Source of the DNA: CBCOTE01 sp965112965
Lineage (GTDB): Bacteria > Desulfobacterota > Desulfovibrionia > Desulfovibrionales > Desulfovibrionaceae
Assembly (NCBI GenBank): GCA_965112965.1
Contig: CBCOTE010000019.1
Span: 1 to 64,000, forward strand
Length of the DNA: 64,000 bases
Direction: 5' to 3'
Of the stretch, positions 9,112 to 20,940 are shown piece by piece. The translations under genes and the position numbers were made by a program. Position 1 is the stretch's first letter. Every line of letters begins with the position of its first letter. Below the pieces are notes generated by a model, which was given only the letters and a program-made list of their open reading frames with translations, searched no databases and was not told the DNA's origin.

Positions 9112-9879
9112 CTAAGCCCAGGCTACGAAAGGTGGGTTAAGAAGACTGTCTTTATTATAGTGGAGAGGCTGTCCGTCTAGGCCGGCGAGGAAACCGCCAG
9201 CGCCTTCGAGGATAGCCTGGCCTGCGGCAGTATCCCATTCCCAGGTGGGGTGTAGGCAAGGATATAGTTGCGCCACGCCTTCAGTCAGCAAGCAAAACTT
9301 AAGGGCGCTGCCCATCGCCAATCTGGGCATCTCGGGACGACCAGCCAGGAAGGCGTCAAGTTTGGGGGTGATATGGCTGCGGCTGTGGAGCATAATCGTA
9401 TCTGTAGGCCGGCGGGTTGGGCGGGTACGTAGAGGCTGCCATGGCTCCACTGTACCGGCATGACGCTTCCAGGCTCCAATGCTGGGACCGCCGCAGTATA
9501 TGGTGTTAACTGCAGGCACGCAGATAATGCCTAGAGCGGGCCGGATACCCTGTACTAGGGCGATGTTCACGGTGTATTCGCCGTTTCTGTTTATGAATTC
9601 ATTGGTTCCGTCTAAGGGATCTACCAAGAGGAAGTCAGACCAAGTGTGGCGCAAGGCTAGAGCCACTGGTCCTACTTCTTCGGAAATTATAGGGATGCCT
9701 GGACACAGCACCCCGAGTAAATACCGGATTTGGGTGTCAGCAGCTCGATCGGCTAGAGTGACGGGAGAGCCGTCGGCTTTGTGCTCAATCCAAAAATGGT
9801 CATTCTGGGCCTGAGTCAGGAGTCGGCCAGCGGTCCAGGCCACAGTGACTAAGTGGGAGAGGAGATCTAGAAGAGGCAT
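9112..9879 (-). CDS. cysQ: 3'(2'),5'-bisphosphate nucleotidase CysQ
   Basis: A 255-residue inositol-monophosphatase family enzyme. CysQ removes the 3' phosphate from adenosine 3',5'-bisphosphate, the by-product of PAPS use and of acyl-carrier-protein charging, in the cytoplasm. The lithium-sensitive phosphatase motifs are intact: the metal-binding EE at 67-68, DPLDGTNEF at 87-95 (CysQ usually DPLDGTKEF) and the C-terminal WDTAAG near 218. The N-terminal substrate loop (KADGSPVTLADRAAD) is typical. Length matches the family. The ATG has no clear Shine-Dalgarno sequence, but the N terminus aligns with the usual start. It stands alone, with only a 50-codon open frame upstream. Retention in an eroded genome fits a need to clear this toxic nucleotide. 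Confidence 0.9.
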   Translation of the reverse strand: MPLLDLLSHLVTVAWTAGRLLTQAQNDHFWIEHKADGSPVTLADRAADTQIRYLLGVLCPGIPIISEEVGPVALALRHTWSDFLLVDPLDGTNEFINRNGEYTVNIALVQGIRPALGIICVPAVNTIYCGGPSIGAWKRHAGTVEPWQPLRTRPTRRPTDTIMLHSRSHITPKLDAFLAGRPEMPRLAMGSALKFCLLTEGVAQLYPCLHPTWEWDTAAGQAILEGAGGFLAGLDGQPLHYNKDSLLNPPFVAWA

Positions 9880-9900
9880 GATCGGACTTGTGTTATGGGG

Positions 9901-10053
9901 CTATAGACCGTGTCGGATTGGTATGACATCCTGGATATTTCGTTCAGTTTTAAATATGTTTATTCCGATTAGTGGTGCCAAAGGCGAGTTGTGCCAAGGG
10001 ATGTGTCTCACGAGGTATTTTTTTGTGTTGGTCAGGAGTACGAAGTCCGCCAT
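9901..10053 (-). CDS. Possible 50-residue hypothetical protein or remnant
   Basis: Short open frame directly upstream of cysQ, starting MADFVLLTNTKKYLVRHIPW and ending IPIRHGL before a TAG, with 21 bases to the cysQ start. Composition is protein-like (alternating hydrophobic and charged residues, few rare residues). Only a weak ribosome binding site (GGAAA) precedes it. I do not recognise a family. It could be the surviving end of a larger decayed gene; homologs of defined length would decide. Confidence 0.3.
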   Translation of the reverse strand: MADFVLLTNTKKYLVRHIPWHNSPLAPLIGINIFKTERNIQDVIPIRHGL

Positions 10054-10781
10054 TATAATTTTGTTTCCTACATTTTTGCCTTTGTTCTTTTATTTTTGGT
10101 CGTGCTATTTAAGCCACGTCCGCCATACGTATAGATAGGACTGTCTGCCCTGTGGGCGAAAGAAAATTGAAAGAGGATGTGCTATTAGTATTAATTGAGG
10201 TTAAATACCACCCCAAAAAAGAGGCTAGTACACAAATCTAAGATCATTTTATTACTGATAATTTCATGATCAACAAAGGTAATATACGCGTCTACAAAAA
10301 AATACGGGAAAAAACGCGGGTCGTTTTTTTTGCCGAGCACAAAAAAATAATTTACAAGCTAGCGGCTGACTAAAAAATTCTCTTTACTTCGCGACTAATG
10401 AACGGTCTATCTGTTGGGTGACAATATTGTTTTTTGTCGTGCTAGCCCGTCCGGTCGAACATGAACGTAACTATTGAATTATTCTTTGGGAGTCTTTGGA
10501 CTTAGGAGTAAGCCCCTAATGCATTTTTTGGTCGACCTCAGCAAAAAAAAATGCATAATATAGACTTAGATTGAAGTGGAGTAACTGTTTGGTCTATATT
10601 GGTTGCGCTAAAAAAAAGCTACGGTCGGTAATATATGTCGCTTGCTTGGGCGGCCTCGCTAAATATATCCGGCGCTGTATCTATTCCCTCAGTAACTACC
10701 TATAATAATTATTGTTGCATCAGCATATTCGACGATTTTATCATCTATCGATGCGCAGCATGGTGGACGATTTGCTCCGCC
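10054..10781. other. Intergenic stretch without recognised gene
   Basis: No coding region that I can support. Short open frames lack ribosome binding sites and protein-like composition; A and T runs of 6-8 are frequent. Confidence 0.5.
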
Positions 10782-11357
10782 TCAGCGCTGCAGGCAGCCG
10801 TTGATGTACTGTTTGCGTTCATCGTCCACTAGGTTAAGCTGGTCGGCTTTATGTATGCAGTTGGCCTTTCGGCTTTCATTCACGGGCTGGTCTGGGAAGA
10901 GTAATGATGGTGACTGGACCGACTCGCCTGGACGACTAATAGCTGTCCTAGAATTGGCCGGGAGGACATCGGCCGACTCTGACTCGACGGGCCGTTCCTT
11001 GAATTTACTTAACTCAGACGAATTTTTTTTATGCTTATACTTAAGGTCAGCAAACTCCTTAGAGAGCTCGACAAGCTGCTCCTTAGTCCGGTTCAGTTCC
11101 ACTGAAGCGGCGTTATACATGGAACGGCATTCGGCGATGATCAGCTCGTCTTTCTGGCGCCATTTGTCATGGCTGGACTTGGACTTATCAAGGTCCTTCT
11201 CGAGTTGAACGATTTTGGCTTGTAGTTCAGTGACACTCGTGTTGCCTTGACGGGATTGATCGGTCTGTTTTGACAGTAAGTTTGAGTTGCAGCTCTTGGC
11301 CAAGTAGACGGCAAAGACTAGTAACAGGATGATGAGAAGGGCGCGGTATGGGATCAT
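10782..11357 (-). CDS. Membrane-anchored coiled-coil protein with PsiF-like C terminus
   Basis: I place the start at the ATG at 11355-11357, because GGAGG lies 8 bases upstream of it; the frame is open further upstream but without any start signal. This gives 191 residues. The N terminus has one hydrophobic helix (LLIILLLVFAVYLA) that should anchor the protein in the inner membrane with the rest outside. A long coiled coil follows (about residues 35-120, Lys/Glu/Leu rich), then a Ser/Pro-rich linker. The end, CIHKADQLNLVDDERKQY plus INGCL, resembles the short two-cysteine repeat of PsiF proteins (CN..A...DERK.F...CL). Function unknown. The gene looks intact and has no operon partner, with empty DNA on both sides. 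Confidence 0.65.
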   Translation of the reverse strand: MIPYRALLIILLLVFAVYLAKSCNSNLLSKQTDQSRQGNTSVTELQAKIVQLEKDLDKSKSSHDKWRQKDELIIAECRSMYNAASVELNRTKEQLVELSKEFADLKYKHKKNSSELSKFKERPVESESADVLPANSRTAISRPGESVQSPSLLFPDQPVNESRKANCIHKADQLNLVDDERKQYINGCLQR

Positions 11358-13288
11358 TGTGGGAACCTCCGGGGAAGTACGTCTGGCTGGGATTTTAGAT
11401 AAGGCCCCGCCTGATCCAAAGATTATGCCTATTCGACCCAGCTGGCAACTGTTTGTCGGACTAGGCAAGCCAGCTATCGCGGAGCCTAATATTAATACTT
11501 CTAGCCTCAGCTTATTAAGGGCATTTCCCTGGGTAAAGAGATAAGCTCGTGGTAAAAAATGTCGTACCAAGTAGATAGCAGATATTCATTGATAGATTTT
11601 AATAAGATAGTTTGTATATTTGCATCATAAAATAAAACCTTATACGGACCATTGTCAACTCGAGTTTTTTTGTATTTAGCAGTCGGGCATCAAATAACGT
11701 CACGGTGAATATCCTTAGAATTGCGCTGCACAGTGTTGTCGTCAGTATTTTTGATCGATGACTGCGGAAAAAAATAATGCTATAGGATGACCGCGAGATT
11801 AGAGCTTAAACAAACTTGTCGGTCCAAATTATATAGGTATTTTCTTATGGCTCTAGGATGAGGTCAACCGTAATAGCAATACACTTGTCTTTCGACACTT
11901 GACGCTGAAGGTTCGAACTACTCCGTTACCATTTAGATCATAGAAAATATTAATGAGTTGGCTACTATGAATGATCTTATCACTGTCTTGTATATATTCT
12001 GATCTATTAAAATCATCCTAATAAACCAATAAGGCGGACGACATCGCGTCCATTGTAAATAAAGCTTAATTATTTTAGCTTTTGATGAATGAAAATTATG
12101 TTATGCTGGCCATTATAGAGCGTAGACACAAGATACAGCAGAAAAAATTTACCTTTGGTAGTTTAATGCTGGTCTGGGCATAGCAATTTGAAAGTCGCCG
12201 CATCCTCTTTATTATAGTACCCATTTAAAAGTGTTTATAGTATTGACCTATTGGCACGATCAGGATGATATTTTCATGTTAGAATTATCATGAGATGTTA
12301 TCACTGAGGCACAAAAAAATTCAGCCTGACGATCAATCGTTGAAATGTGTCACAATCTCAACGAATTTTATAAATTGCTGGCTAAATAACGCATTTTACT
12401 CTTTTTGTTGTATAACAATAGTATATGTGCACTTTTTTAAGAAAACTTAAGGATATTTACTAAATTTTACTTCAGGGTAGTGTAGATTTTAGCTTCTTAT
12501 TCGCTCCTTAGTGATGGCCTCGTAAACAGTTTATGAATATCACCAGCCTTATTAGATCGAGGCGGTAGGCTAGTATTAGCCATGTTTATAGATTAACGTA
12601 CTTGCTCATCAATGTTATAGATAAACACAGAAACACACGGACTGATTAAATAATTGTGTAATATGCCTAAGTATTGGATCTATCCTAGTATTCTAAGATG
12701 TTCATATTCAGATGTTATGATATAAAGATACTTTTTTTGTAGTTTATTATAGCGAATGGTATCTCTATTTTTATAGATTAAATGACTGGAAGTCTACATT
12801 GTATCATATTCACTGCTTTTTTGTCATTAAGTATGCGTCAGATGACGCAACTTTTGGGCCATCCATTTTAGTTAAAAGTTATTGGACTTTATTTCTGCAT
12901 TGCTATTGAATATAAGTACTATTCTTTTCATTTTGTAGATCGATAATTTAGCTAGTATTAATGCCTTGTATCTGCAATCAAAACTGTTTATTATATAGTC
13001 GAACTCGGCAAGCCTTGTGGCTAGTATTATTTTTTAGCGCCGGCAGACTGAGTACGGGCAACAACTACCTCCACCTTATATGCTACATCTATTTAGTCCA
13101 GATTCGGAACAAAAAGTAAGGATAAAAAATCGTAAAGACGTAAGGTATCGTTGATTCATACAGCGACAACACTTACCATACACATCCGCTCATGGTGATG
13201 ATGTTTGCATTGTTTTTTGTCGCTTTCCTTTCCGTCCGTTTGCTATTTGATAAACCTATAATGAACACCTAGCGATGGATTCTACAAT
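11358..13288. other. Gene-free stretch, about 1.9 kb
   Basis: Stops are frequent in all six frames. I see no motif, RNA gene or repeat worth naming. Probably decayed DNA whose origin can no longer be read by eye. Confidence 0.55.
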
Positions 13289-13480
13289 TCATATTCTGCA
13301 CTCGGCGGTTTCGTTTATATTTATGTTTTTCAGCGACCCATGCGCTTTTTTGCCGTCCATAAGTATGTTGCTCTGTAATCTGAAGTTTTTTTGCAGTTCG
13401 GCACTAGACGCCTTTAATCCGTAGAAAAAGTTCGAAGAATGGCTGTTTGGGCGGCTACAGAATTTTCGGCCGTTGTCCAA
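13289..13480 (-). pseudogene. Open fragment of unknown origin
   Basis: A 63-codon minus-strand frame in the same orientation as the larger fragment just upstream (13573-13923). No family motif and no ribosome binding site. It may be the tail of the same decayed gene, but I cannot show this. Confidence 0.2.
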
Positions 13481-13572
13481 AAGGTGGCGGCAATAGTTGC
13501 ATTGCGAACTTTAAACATGAGTATGTATATTTTTTTGTTTAGCATAGGTATAGCGGCTGTAGCAGCTAAACG

Positions 13573-13923
13573 CTAGTTGTAGACAAAATCGTCTATTTTG
13601 TGACCGGCCGGACGCCTGATGGGCCGCTGCGGGGTGTGTGCCATTTTGGCGTAGGAGGTCAACAATTCTATGGGTAACATTTCTATGAGTGCGGGCAGAT
13701 CGATCATGAGGACTCCTTGGTAGCCCATTATGGTCAGTTTTATATTTTGAGTTATGTCTGCAGCAGCTATGGGGTAGGTCGTATTGTCAGACCACCAGGT
13801 ACGGCCCTTGAGTTGCTGTTGTTTGATCAGCCGTTTGGCGCCGTGTTCAACCATGTCTTGGGCGTTGCGCTTGAATCCGAACCGGCTTTTACGTGTTAGG
13901 TAAGGGTTGACAAAGCCTCGCAA
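13573..13923 (-). pseudogene. Likely remnant, 116 codons still open
   Basis: Minus-strand frame with protein-like composition: basic N-terminal part (VNPYLTRKSRFGFKRNAQDM), a middle GRTWWSDNTTYPIAAADITQ, a hydrophobic stretch around IMGYQGVLMIDLPALIEMLP and a basic end (RPIRRPAGHKIDD). Only a TTG is available as first codon at this position and the sequence upstream is broken by stops, so I take it as the surviving part of a longer gene. I do not recognise the family. Confidence 0.35.
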
Positions 13924-14276
13924 CCCCCATCGTTACTTTAACTAGGGATGATATAGTCACTTCATTTTTTTTGGATGGTGATAAATGGTAATGTGCGGAC
14001 GCTAAGAAGGTTAGGGCCAGGAGACTTGGCAGGTCTCTCGGGTGATCCGGTCTAGATAAATGAATACTTTAAGTACGGCCATATTAAGTACGCTCTAAAA
14101 ATGTTTTTAGAAAAAAAAGAACCAGAGATTCATATTGATTCTTGTCGGCATAGGACTATAAGTATGTATGGGTAAAAATCGAAAAAGGCATTGTAGTGCG
14201 TTATTTTTTATTTTATTCAACAGCACTTAAGGCTAAGCAGCGAATAAATATCGGAAGAATTTGACGCTGTTTGAAT

Positions 14277-14789
14277 TTAGACAACAAGTATTTGAATGAT
14301 TACCAAAGCTAGCCATTTTTTTTGCGTTTGAGAAGTTTTTTTGAAGATTCGGCAACTTTGAGATATCCTACGCAAGAGGACTTTTTGGAAGGCATTCTGT
14401 TGGATAGTGGACAGTACGATTATGTATTTATCTATTTTATTTACACGGAACGGATCTGTTACGGAGAAAATTTTCAATTCTAGCAGGAGGATTGTGATTT
14501 CATTCACGGACTAATAGAGATATACGGTAAACGCACTTATTTGTATCGCTCTCCGCAGACGTGCGCTCGCTGCTTTCATGGTTTTTAGGTACTATCCTTG
14601 ACGACTTTTTCCAATGTCGTGAACCGAAACTTCTGGATGCTGTATGCTTTGGACAATAGAGATCTTCGGATTGAGAGTGGCGTGTGTGCTGCCTGTGATG
14701 CCACAACCTAGCACAATTAATTTATTGTTATTCGTTGGTGATTGAATTCTATGGTTGGTACTGCTTAGAGTGTCGCAGGCCGTCTGCAC
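14277..14789 (-). pseudogene. Cluster of overlapping broken frames
   Basis: Three minus-strand frames overlap in a chain (14592-14789, 14500-14706, 14277-14507), the usual picture of one gene with frameshifts. The first contains KLIVLGCGITG and HPEVSVHDIGKSRQ, the last a Lys/Gln-rich helical stretch. Together with the 13573-13923 fragment they may come from one or two decayed genes on the same strand. No family assigned. Confidence 0.25.
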
Positions 14790-17652
14790 CGCAGTTTAGT
14801 GAACTGTAAGTGTAGTTTGTGCCTAAGTGATTGTTGTTGATTATTTTTTAGAGATGTCTACGTAAAGGCCCTCAGCTAATGTAGCTGGTAACTAAGCCTT
14901 GAGTCCATTACCGCACATCGTAAATTAGTAGTCTATTTTCTTTTTGTTGGCAGAGTTGTACTACCCAGCCTGAATAGTTTTTTTAGTCACGCTACACCGC
15001 CGACCTGTTATGTTATTATAAGTTAAAGCAGTTACCCGTGTTTGTCGTGGCTAGGGGGCTGTCCCAAAGAGCTATATAATATTTTAGTTTAATATGTCTA
15101 AATTGTACATTCGGCTCAATATTAGATTTTTTTTAAAGCCGTTTTTTGACATCGTCGGCTCGGCTTTATGTTACACGACATTGATCGGTCATTATAATGA
15201 GCCTAGAGTAGACATAGCTGTTTATTAGAATGTCTATCTTGCTGAAGTTATAGTATTTATTTTTTGATATTTATAAATCTAGACTTTCCTAGACTAGTAT
15301 GTGCTCCTCTTGGCTATTTTATTGGAGTTCACTCGAATAATTCGGCCCCACCATGGTTGTTTTTTTGTTTTAAAGAAACATAGTTCTTGGTATATATTGT
15401 AGGTCGGACTGTGCTATTCGTACAGATGGATAGCCGTGGGAGGTTCTGCAGAAACGCTTCGTAATGGATAGTGTCTGATTATACGAGTGGGTAGCAATTT
15501 GTTCGATACACTGTGGGCCATGCTATGTGGTCGCTAATCGACCATGTCCATTTTTTTATGGGATGGGGGGGGTGCACGGTCAAGGTTAAACGGCGACGGG
15601 GTTGACCTATCTTTTTTGCCAGATCGAGAACGCCGTAGTCGTGGACACGTTTGAAGCCGTTAGTTTAGATGTTCTCTTCTGTCTTGTTTGTATGCGATCA
15701 CTTAGGTGACAGCGTGCTGTAGTTAGGCCTTTTATTGATGAAGACGGTGTATTGGCGACATCATGAGTGTAGTTTCTCTGCGAAGGTAAGCTCTCATCTA
15801 GCCTGGGCAGATCATTGTCTAATTATTTAAATATTTGTTATTTTTTGAGGCTTGCGCATAAATTCCGTTTTATCAGCCATTCTAAGGATTTAGCAGGCAG
15901 GCGAGTGCGGTTTTCGAGATTTTTTAGGAGTAAAAAATATAGCTCCATCGTCGAATATCGTGCAGATAAGTATGGCCTTGGGCGGTTCCATTCTCATCTG
16001 CTTGGCTATAAAACATATGGATAGTGCGTTGGAGCTCGTACGTAGCCGGTCGCTCTTGTAACTGGGCTGCGCACAGCAGAAACATGTAGTCTGCAGGGTC
16101 GATCCGTCTCCCGCTTTGACGCCATCATTGAACACGGTAGTGATAAGTATGTTTTATCAACATGAGTACTACACAGGCAGATATGTGCTCATAGCGGATT
16201 AGGAGTTCATATACGTGTATTGAGAAAGCTGTGCTCTAGGATTTAGCTAATTTTATCTTAGTGATTTGTGATCTAAGCTCGAATTGGACTTAGCGCGTTA
16301 TTTTATGTATGCAGGGGTAGACCTTGCAACATAACTCCATCAAGATATGCCATGCCTGATCTCTCTACTTCGCTAAGGATTGTCTTAATAATTTGGGCCT
16401 ATAAATCTATTTTTCGGCCCTTATGTTATAATTGACTTAGGCCGCGTTTTATGTTTGGAGCGCGAAGACACGAGTTGGTAGTTCATCATCGTTTTTAAGG
16501 CCACCTTCTTAACCAGAAGTTAGTCTGCTATAATCGTATTCCTGCTTCTGTGGAGTCATGGCTAATAAAGCCTGGAGGACCGACTGTGTAACAACTACTG
16601 CTTCTCTAGCTACATAGATATTATGGGCTGATCAACTGATATATTTTTAGTATAACAGTATGAGACGATCGTAGTTTATATTTTTAGTCAAGCTGGACTA
16701 TTTGTTTATTTTTTTTAAAGAGCTTTAATGAGGGCACTACCTAAGGTGCCCTTAATAATTGGCTGAGCGTCCTAAATTTACACTGTCCGTGTCGTCTGCC
16801 GGCATATTAAGCCCGAGAATATTTTATTATCAAAGATAATACGGCACAATCGGTTATTTTGGTACTGTTTGTCGGACGAATGCCACAGTCGAGATTTTTT
16901 TTGGCACGTCCATATGTAGATGTTCGATGGTTTTGTCTATGTGGTTACAATTTTACTGAGGACACCTCCTTGGCCCTGGTAAGGCTGCGAGATGCTGAAG
17001 GGTTGATTATCCTTCGAGAATAACATGTTTGATAAGAAGCAGGTGGCCGTTAAGTATTTTTACCCGTGTTCGTGGTTTTGTTATCCTGGGTCTGTGGCTA
17101 AGCTACTTATTTTTCCACTTAAAGTGGAAAAATTTTTCAAGCCGGCTACGGGTCGGGCTAGGCATCCCTATGCGTCACAGATACTTTTTTTGTCTCAGTT
17201 CATCTTTGTAAGTAGTAAAAAGAGCAAGGCAAGGCTTCGCTATCGTTTCTAGCTATGAATGCTGAATTCTGGCTGGGATACATCGGCCAAGCCGTGGACG
17301 ATAACTACTGTAGCTATGCTCTATGAGACTATGGCAGTCTAGGTCTACGAGTTCACTAGGCATAAAGTTTTACTAAGGTGGAGTTCCGTAGCGAAGATAA
17401 TATGGATAAGAAGATCAGCGAATACTGCGTGTATTATATCCATGGGGCTGGCGATAACCTCACGATGATTGAGTTTGGAAACCGAGATTCGGAACTAGCT
17501 TGCATTTATGGGTATGCACACTATCTAATGGGCAGCATGTAAGTTGGACTTCTGCTCGTGGCAAAAAAGTTCTATTTTTTTTAGTTTATCCAGTTACGTT
17601 GTTCACATAAGGATTGATTCAACTGTCTGTCGGTTCTCCCTTTAGTAAGTTA
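14790..17652. other. Gene-free stretch, about 2.9 kb
   Basis: No supportable gene. Open frames here (for example 15815-16024 plus, 15890-16135 minus, 17025-17252 plus) lie opposite or across each other and have no start signals. A G8 run lies at 15565-15572. Confidence 0.5.
16731..16752. repeat. Short inverted repeat (stem-loop)
   Basis: AGGGCAC at 16731-16737 and GTGCCCT at 16746-16752 form a 7-base-pair stem with an 8-base loop. It could be a relic of a terminator, but no U run follows directly on either strand and no gene ends nearby. Confidence 0.35.
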
Positions 17653-19452
17653 TTATGCCCCGCTTCTATCCAGCAGCAAGGTATCCAGTTTTATATCTTT
17701 CACATGCAAGTTGATTGTGGCTAGGCCATTATACCGGTCGATTTGGGGGGAAAAGGCTACACGTATTGGGTTGCCCGTGAGGGTTGGCGACAGGAGGCCG
17801 GCTTGGCGCCAGGCTTTGCCGCGCAGGGTGACGTTTGCGTCTGGGTCGTATAGTATCAGAGAGGCGTGGTTATTGTCCTTGCCGAAGGCATGCAGTCGTT
17901 TCAAGATTACCTGAGGAGAGACGAAGAGTGGAGTGGGGTTACCTATACCGAATGGTTCTAGTAGTTCCAATTCTTTGAGCAACGTAAAATCGATGCAGCT
18001 AAAGGGCAGTTCGGCATCGATTTTTAGTTGTGGAGCTAGTGGTTTAGGCCCTATTTGTTCTGCCACTGCGGCGTGGAAGGCCTCACGTAAGGGTTCCAAG
18101 TTGGCCTTGGCCAGATTAAAGCCCGCGGCCTGTCGGTGTCCGCCAAAACGCATGAGCAGTGAGGCGCAGGCAGCGAGTCCGGCATGCAGGTCGAACTCCG
18201 GAATACTCCGGCCTGAACCTTTGAGCACCACGTCTCCATGGTATCTTGTTGATCTGGAATTAACCACATCGGAGCCTAAGTCTTCGCACAGGATAAGTAC
18301 GGGTCGGTTGGTAGCTTCTACTACCCGGGAGGCTACAATGCCAATGACGCCTGGGTGCCACTCCGGGGAGAAAAGTACCAGGCCCAGACGGTAATTTTGA
18401 TTTTTGGTCTGAAATAGAGCCTCGGACAAAATATGTTTTTCGTTGGTGCGGCGTTCGTAATTTAAAATGTCGAGATGGCCAGCCAGAGCCCTGGCAGTAT
18501 TCCCGTCCGTGGTTAGTAGGAGCTGCAGGGCAGCCTCGGCGTCGCCCATACGGCCGGCGGCATTGATGCGCGGGACCAAGTCGAATACTATCTGGCTAGC
18601 ATTCAGGGCGGCGCCTGCTGTGTAGCCTACAACTTTCTTGAGGGCTACGATGCCTGGCCGGCTGGCCTCGCCAAGGAGTAGCATGCCGTTTTTGGCTAAG
18701 ATTCGATTCTGGCCGGTCAGCTCTACCATATCGGCTAAGGTGCCTAATGCCACAAGATCTAAGAGGTTTCGCATATCTATAGGTTTGCCCGGTAGCAATC
18801 GGTTGACTGCGGCCATAAGCAGAAAGGCCACGCCCACGCCGGCTAAGTGGGAGAGATCTGGACAGGGACAGGGTGACAATTTGGGGTTAACTGTGTGGGC
18901 CGCTCGTGGTAGCTCTGGCCCGGGCAGATGGTGGTCGCTGATTATCACGGTTATACCCAGCTCAGCAGCACGGCCAATAGCCGCTACATTGGCGATGCCG
19001 CAATCCACTGTCAAAAGTAGGGTTACTCCACAGGCAGCTAGGGTTTCGATACCACCTATATTGAGACCGTAACCATCTTCCATTCGTCGGGGTAGGTAGT
19101 GGCGGGCTGTAATGCCTCGCAGCCGCAAAAAGTTCAGGACTAAAGCCGTGCTTGTGACTCCGTCCACGTCGTAATCACCCCATATTGCGAAGGTGTCGCC
19201 GGCACTGGGCTGCTCAAGATGGCCGGCGATGAATTGGGCTGCGGCCTGGAGTTCCGGCCAAGACATTGGGGGTATAAGATGTCTGAGACTCGGGGAGAGG
19301 TATTGCTCTATGTCCGCGGCCCTGGCCAGCCCGCGCTGTCGGAGCAGTCCGGCTAGGAAGGGAGAGATCTGTAGTTCAGTGGCCAAAAGTTTAATTTCCG
19401 CAAGGGAGACAGCTGTATTGGCGGCGTGTCTGAATATCCAATGATGAGTCAT
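17653..19452 (-). CDS. recJ: Single-stranded-DNA exonuclease RecJ
   Basis: A 599-residue DHH-family 5'-3' exonuclease, full length for RecJ, acting in RecF-pathway recombination, mismatch repair and base excision repair. The phosphoesterase motifs are intact: DYDVDG (93-98), DCG (150-152), DHH (173-175), the following helix-rich linker, and the DHHA1-type GGH box near residue 430. The C-terminal OB-fold region is present. A segment around ILCEDLGSDVVNSRS, just before the KGSGRS box, is longer than in E. coli RecJ. AGGA lies about 8 bases before the ATG. No frameshifts, in contrast to the DNA on both sides. With the split Rad50/Mre11 operon it shows that DNA-end processing functions are kept. 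Confidence 0.95.
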   Translation of the reverse strand: MTHHWIFRHAANTAVSLAEIKLLATELQISPFLAGLLRQRGLARAADIEQYLSPSLRHLIPPMSWPELQAAAQFIAGHLEQPSAGDTFAIWGDYDVDGVTSTALVLNFLRLRGITARHYLPRRMEDGYGLNIGGIETLAACGVTLLLTVDCGIANVAAIGRAAELGITVIISDHHLPGPELPRAAHTVNPKLSPCPCPDLSHLAGVGVAFLLMAAVNRLLPGKPIDMRNLLDLVALGTLADMVELTGQNRILAKNGMLLLGEASRPGIVALKKVVGYTAGAALNASQIVFDLVPRINAAGRMGDAEAALQLLLTTDGNTARALAGHLDILNYERRTNEKHILSEALFQTKNQNYRLGLVLFSPEWHPGVIGIVASRVVEATNRPVLILCEDLGSDVVNSRSTRYHGDVVLKGSGRSIPEFDLHAGLAACASLLMRFGGHRQAAGFNLAKANLEPLREAFHAAVAEQIGPKPLAPQLKIDAELPFSCIDFTLLKELELLEPFGIGNPTPLFVSPQVILKRLHAFGKDNNHASLILYDPDANVTLRGKAWRQAGLLSPTLTGNPIRVAFSPQIDRYNGLATINLHVKDIKLDTLLLDRSGA

Positions 19453-20940
19453 GATAGATTCCTGGTGGGTATCGGGATAGTATAAGATCCGGAATGGCTA
19501 GCTGCTTACGTAGGCTTTTAGGCTCCAGGGGGCAGATTCGGGATAATATCTATGGTGTTGGGTTTAGCTCAGAATTGCCGTGAACTAATTGATTATGTCT
19601 TTGTACAACTTGATTTCGGTTAAGATGATAAATTTGCTCGGTCTTACCAACCTAATATGACGGTATTTCATAAGGCCGAGGTGACCAAGGGCTATTTCTG
19701 GTCTATAGTGGGGTAATATAGAATGTCGACTAAGCCACGATCTGTAATTTATTCCTTATGGTCGGCACCACATGCGGTGTGTGGCACTTTCATAATTTCA
19801 GCGAGTCCTGCGGCAGGAATTAGGAATACAAGGCCATGGGTCGACTATTATGTTTCAGATTTCAGTGACGTTCCTTAATCTGGCTGTAAGGGATTTCATC
19901 TAAGCACATGAGTTCGTAGGCGTACTCCTCCATGTTGCAGATCATTGTATGGTTATGGGTAGCTCACTGAAGTTTGGAGCGCTTCGGTGATTAAAAGGTA
20001 GGTCGATATCTACGCCACCGATGCGATAGTCGATTATGCAATCTAATGTAGCCACAGGGAGTCGGTGGCCTAGCACATCTCTGTCAAAAAAACATGCCCA
20101 TCTCGTCTGGGCGTCCAGGGTGAGCGTTAGATTATGGATTGCTTTGGGCTTAAGCAAGGAATGGTATAGGTTATTGGACTGGCCTTGGCTGATATGGGCG
20201 GAGATTTCGTTTAATGCGGGGGGGGGGGCTTCGCTAAGTATGCAAAAGAGGTTGCGTAGGAGAAAAAGAAAATACGATAGCCATTTTTTGATGTTAGAAA
20301 GGCAATCTGTAAAATTGCAGGTCCTGCGCTTAGTTGATTATACTGTACTTTTGACTTGTTTTAGCTTTTTCAGCAGTCAGATTGGGGGCTACTATAGTCC
20401 GACGCTGGTGAAGCCTGGGCTTAAAAAGGCCGAGTGAGGCTACAGCATAGTTTTTTTATTCTGACCGAGACAGGTCCATATCCTAACGGTAGTAGTTGGT
20501 TGATTGGCCGTACATTTTATTTTTTGTATAGACTGTGCCAAAATCATAAAATATGTGTTTGTGTTTTGGATTGAAGACCACCTCGAATTTAGCTAGACAT
20601 TCGTAAATATTCTCTACCTTCTGAAAATCAGCATCGAGTTATTTCAAGACGAGGTCGAAGCTGGCGTGTACATCTTTTTGCTCACTTATATGTTGTATTC
20701 GAACTATAGTGAATTACTGAATAATTTTACTATTCCAGTATTATGATTTGTCCTTGTTATGGTGATTTACAGCCTTTTATAGCTCGAAATACGGTTTGAT
20801 AAAGATTCTTTAATGCATTTTTTTATCGGGCTTGGCCGTCGGCGATGAGCTAAGGACGTCGCCGGCTGTCTGGCCTGTGCTGGCTCGGGATTCTGTGTGT
20901 CTGTAGATTTAGCAGCCATAACGACAATAGTTTAAATTAG
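19453..20940. other. Stretch of decayed DNA between recJ and pyrF
   Basis: No intact gene. A minus-strand frame at 19942-20157 (includes FDRDVLGHRLPVATLDC and GGVDIDLPF) looks protein-like but has no recognised family. Opposite it runs a plus-strand frame (20036-20437) interrupted in sense by the G11 run at 20218-20228, which I take as noise. Confidence 0.4.
20834..20875. terminator. GC-rich stem-loop downstream of pyrF
   Basis: GTCGGCGA (20838-20845) pairs with TCGCCGGC (20859-20866) as an 8-base-pair stem with a 13-base loop, and GGCC at 20834-20837 can extend it by pairing with GGCC at 20872-20875 across a bulge. It lies about 65 bases beyond the pyrF stop, where the operon terminator should be. 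There is no U run on the coding strand, so it is not a standard intrinsic terminator. Confidence 0.35.
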
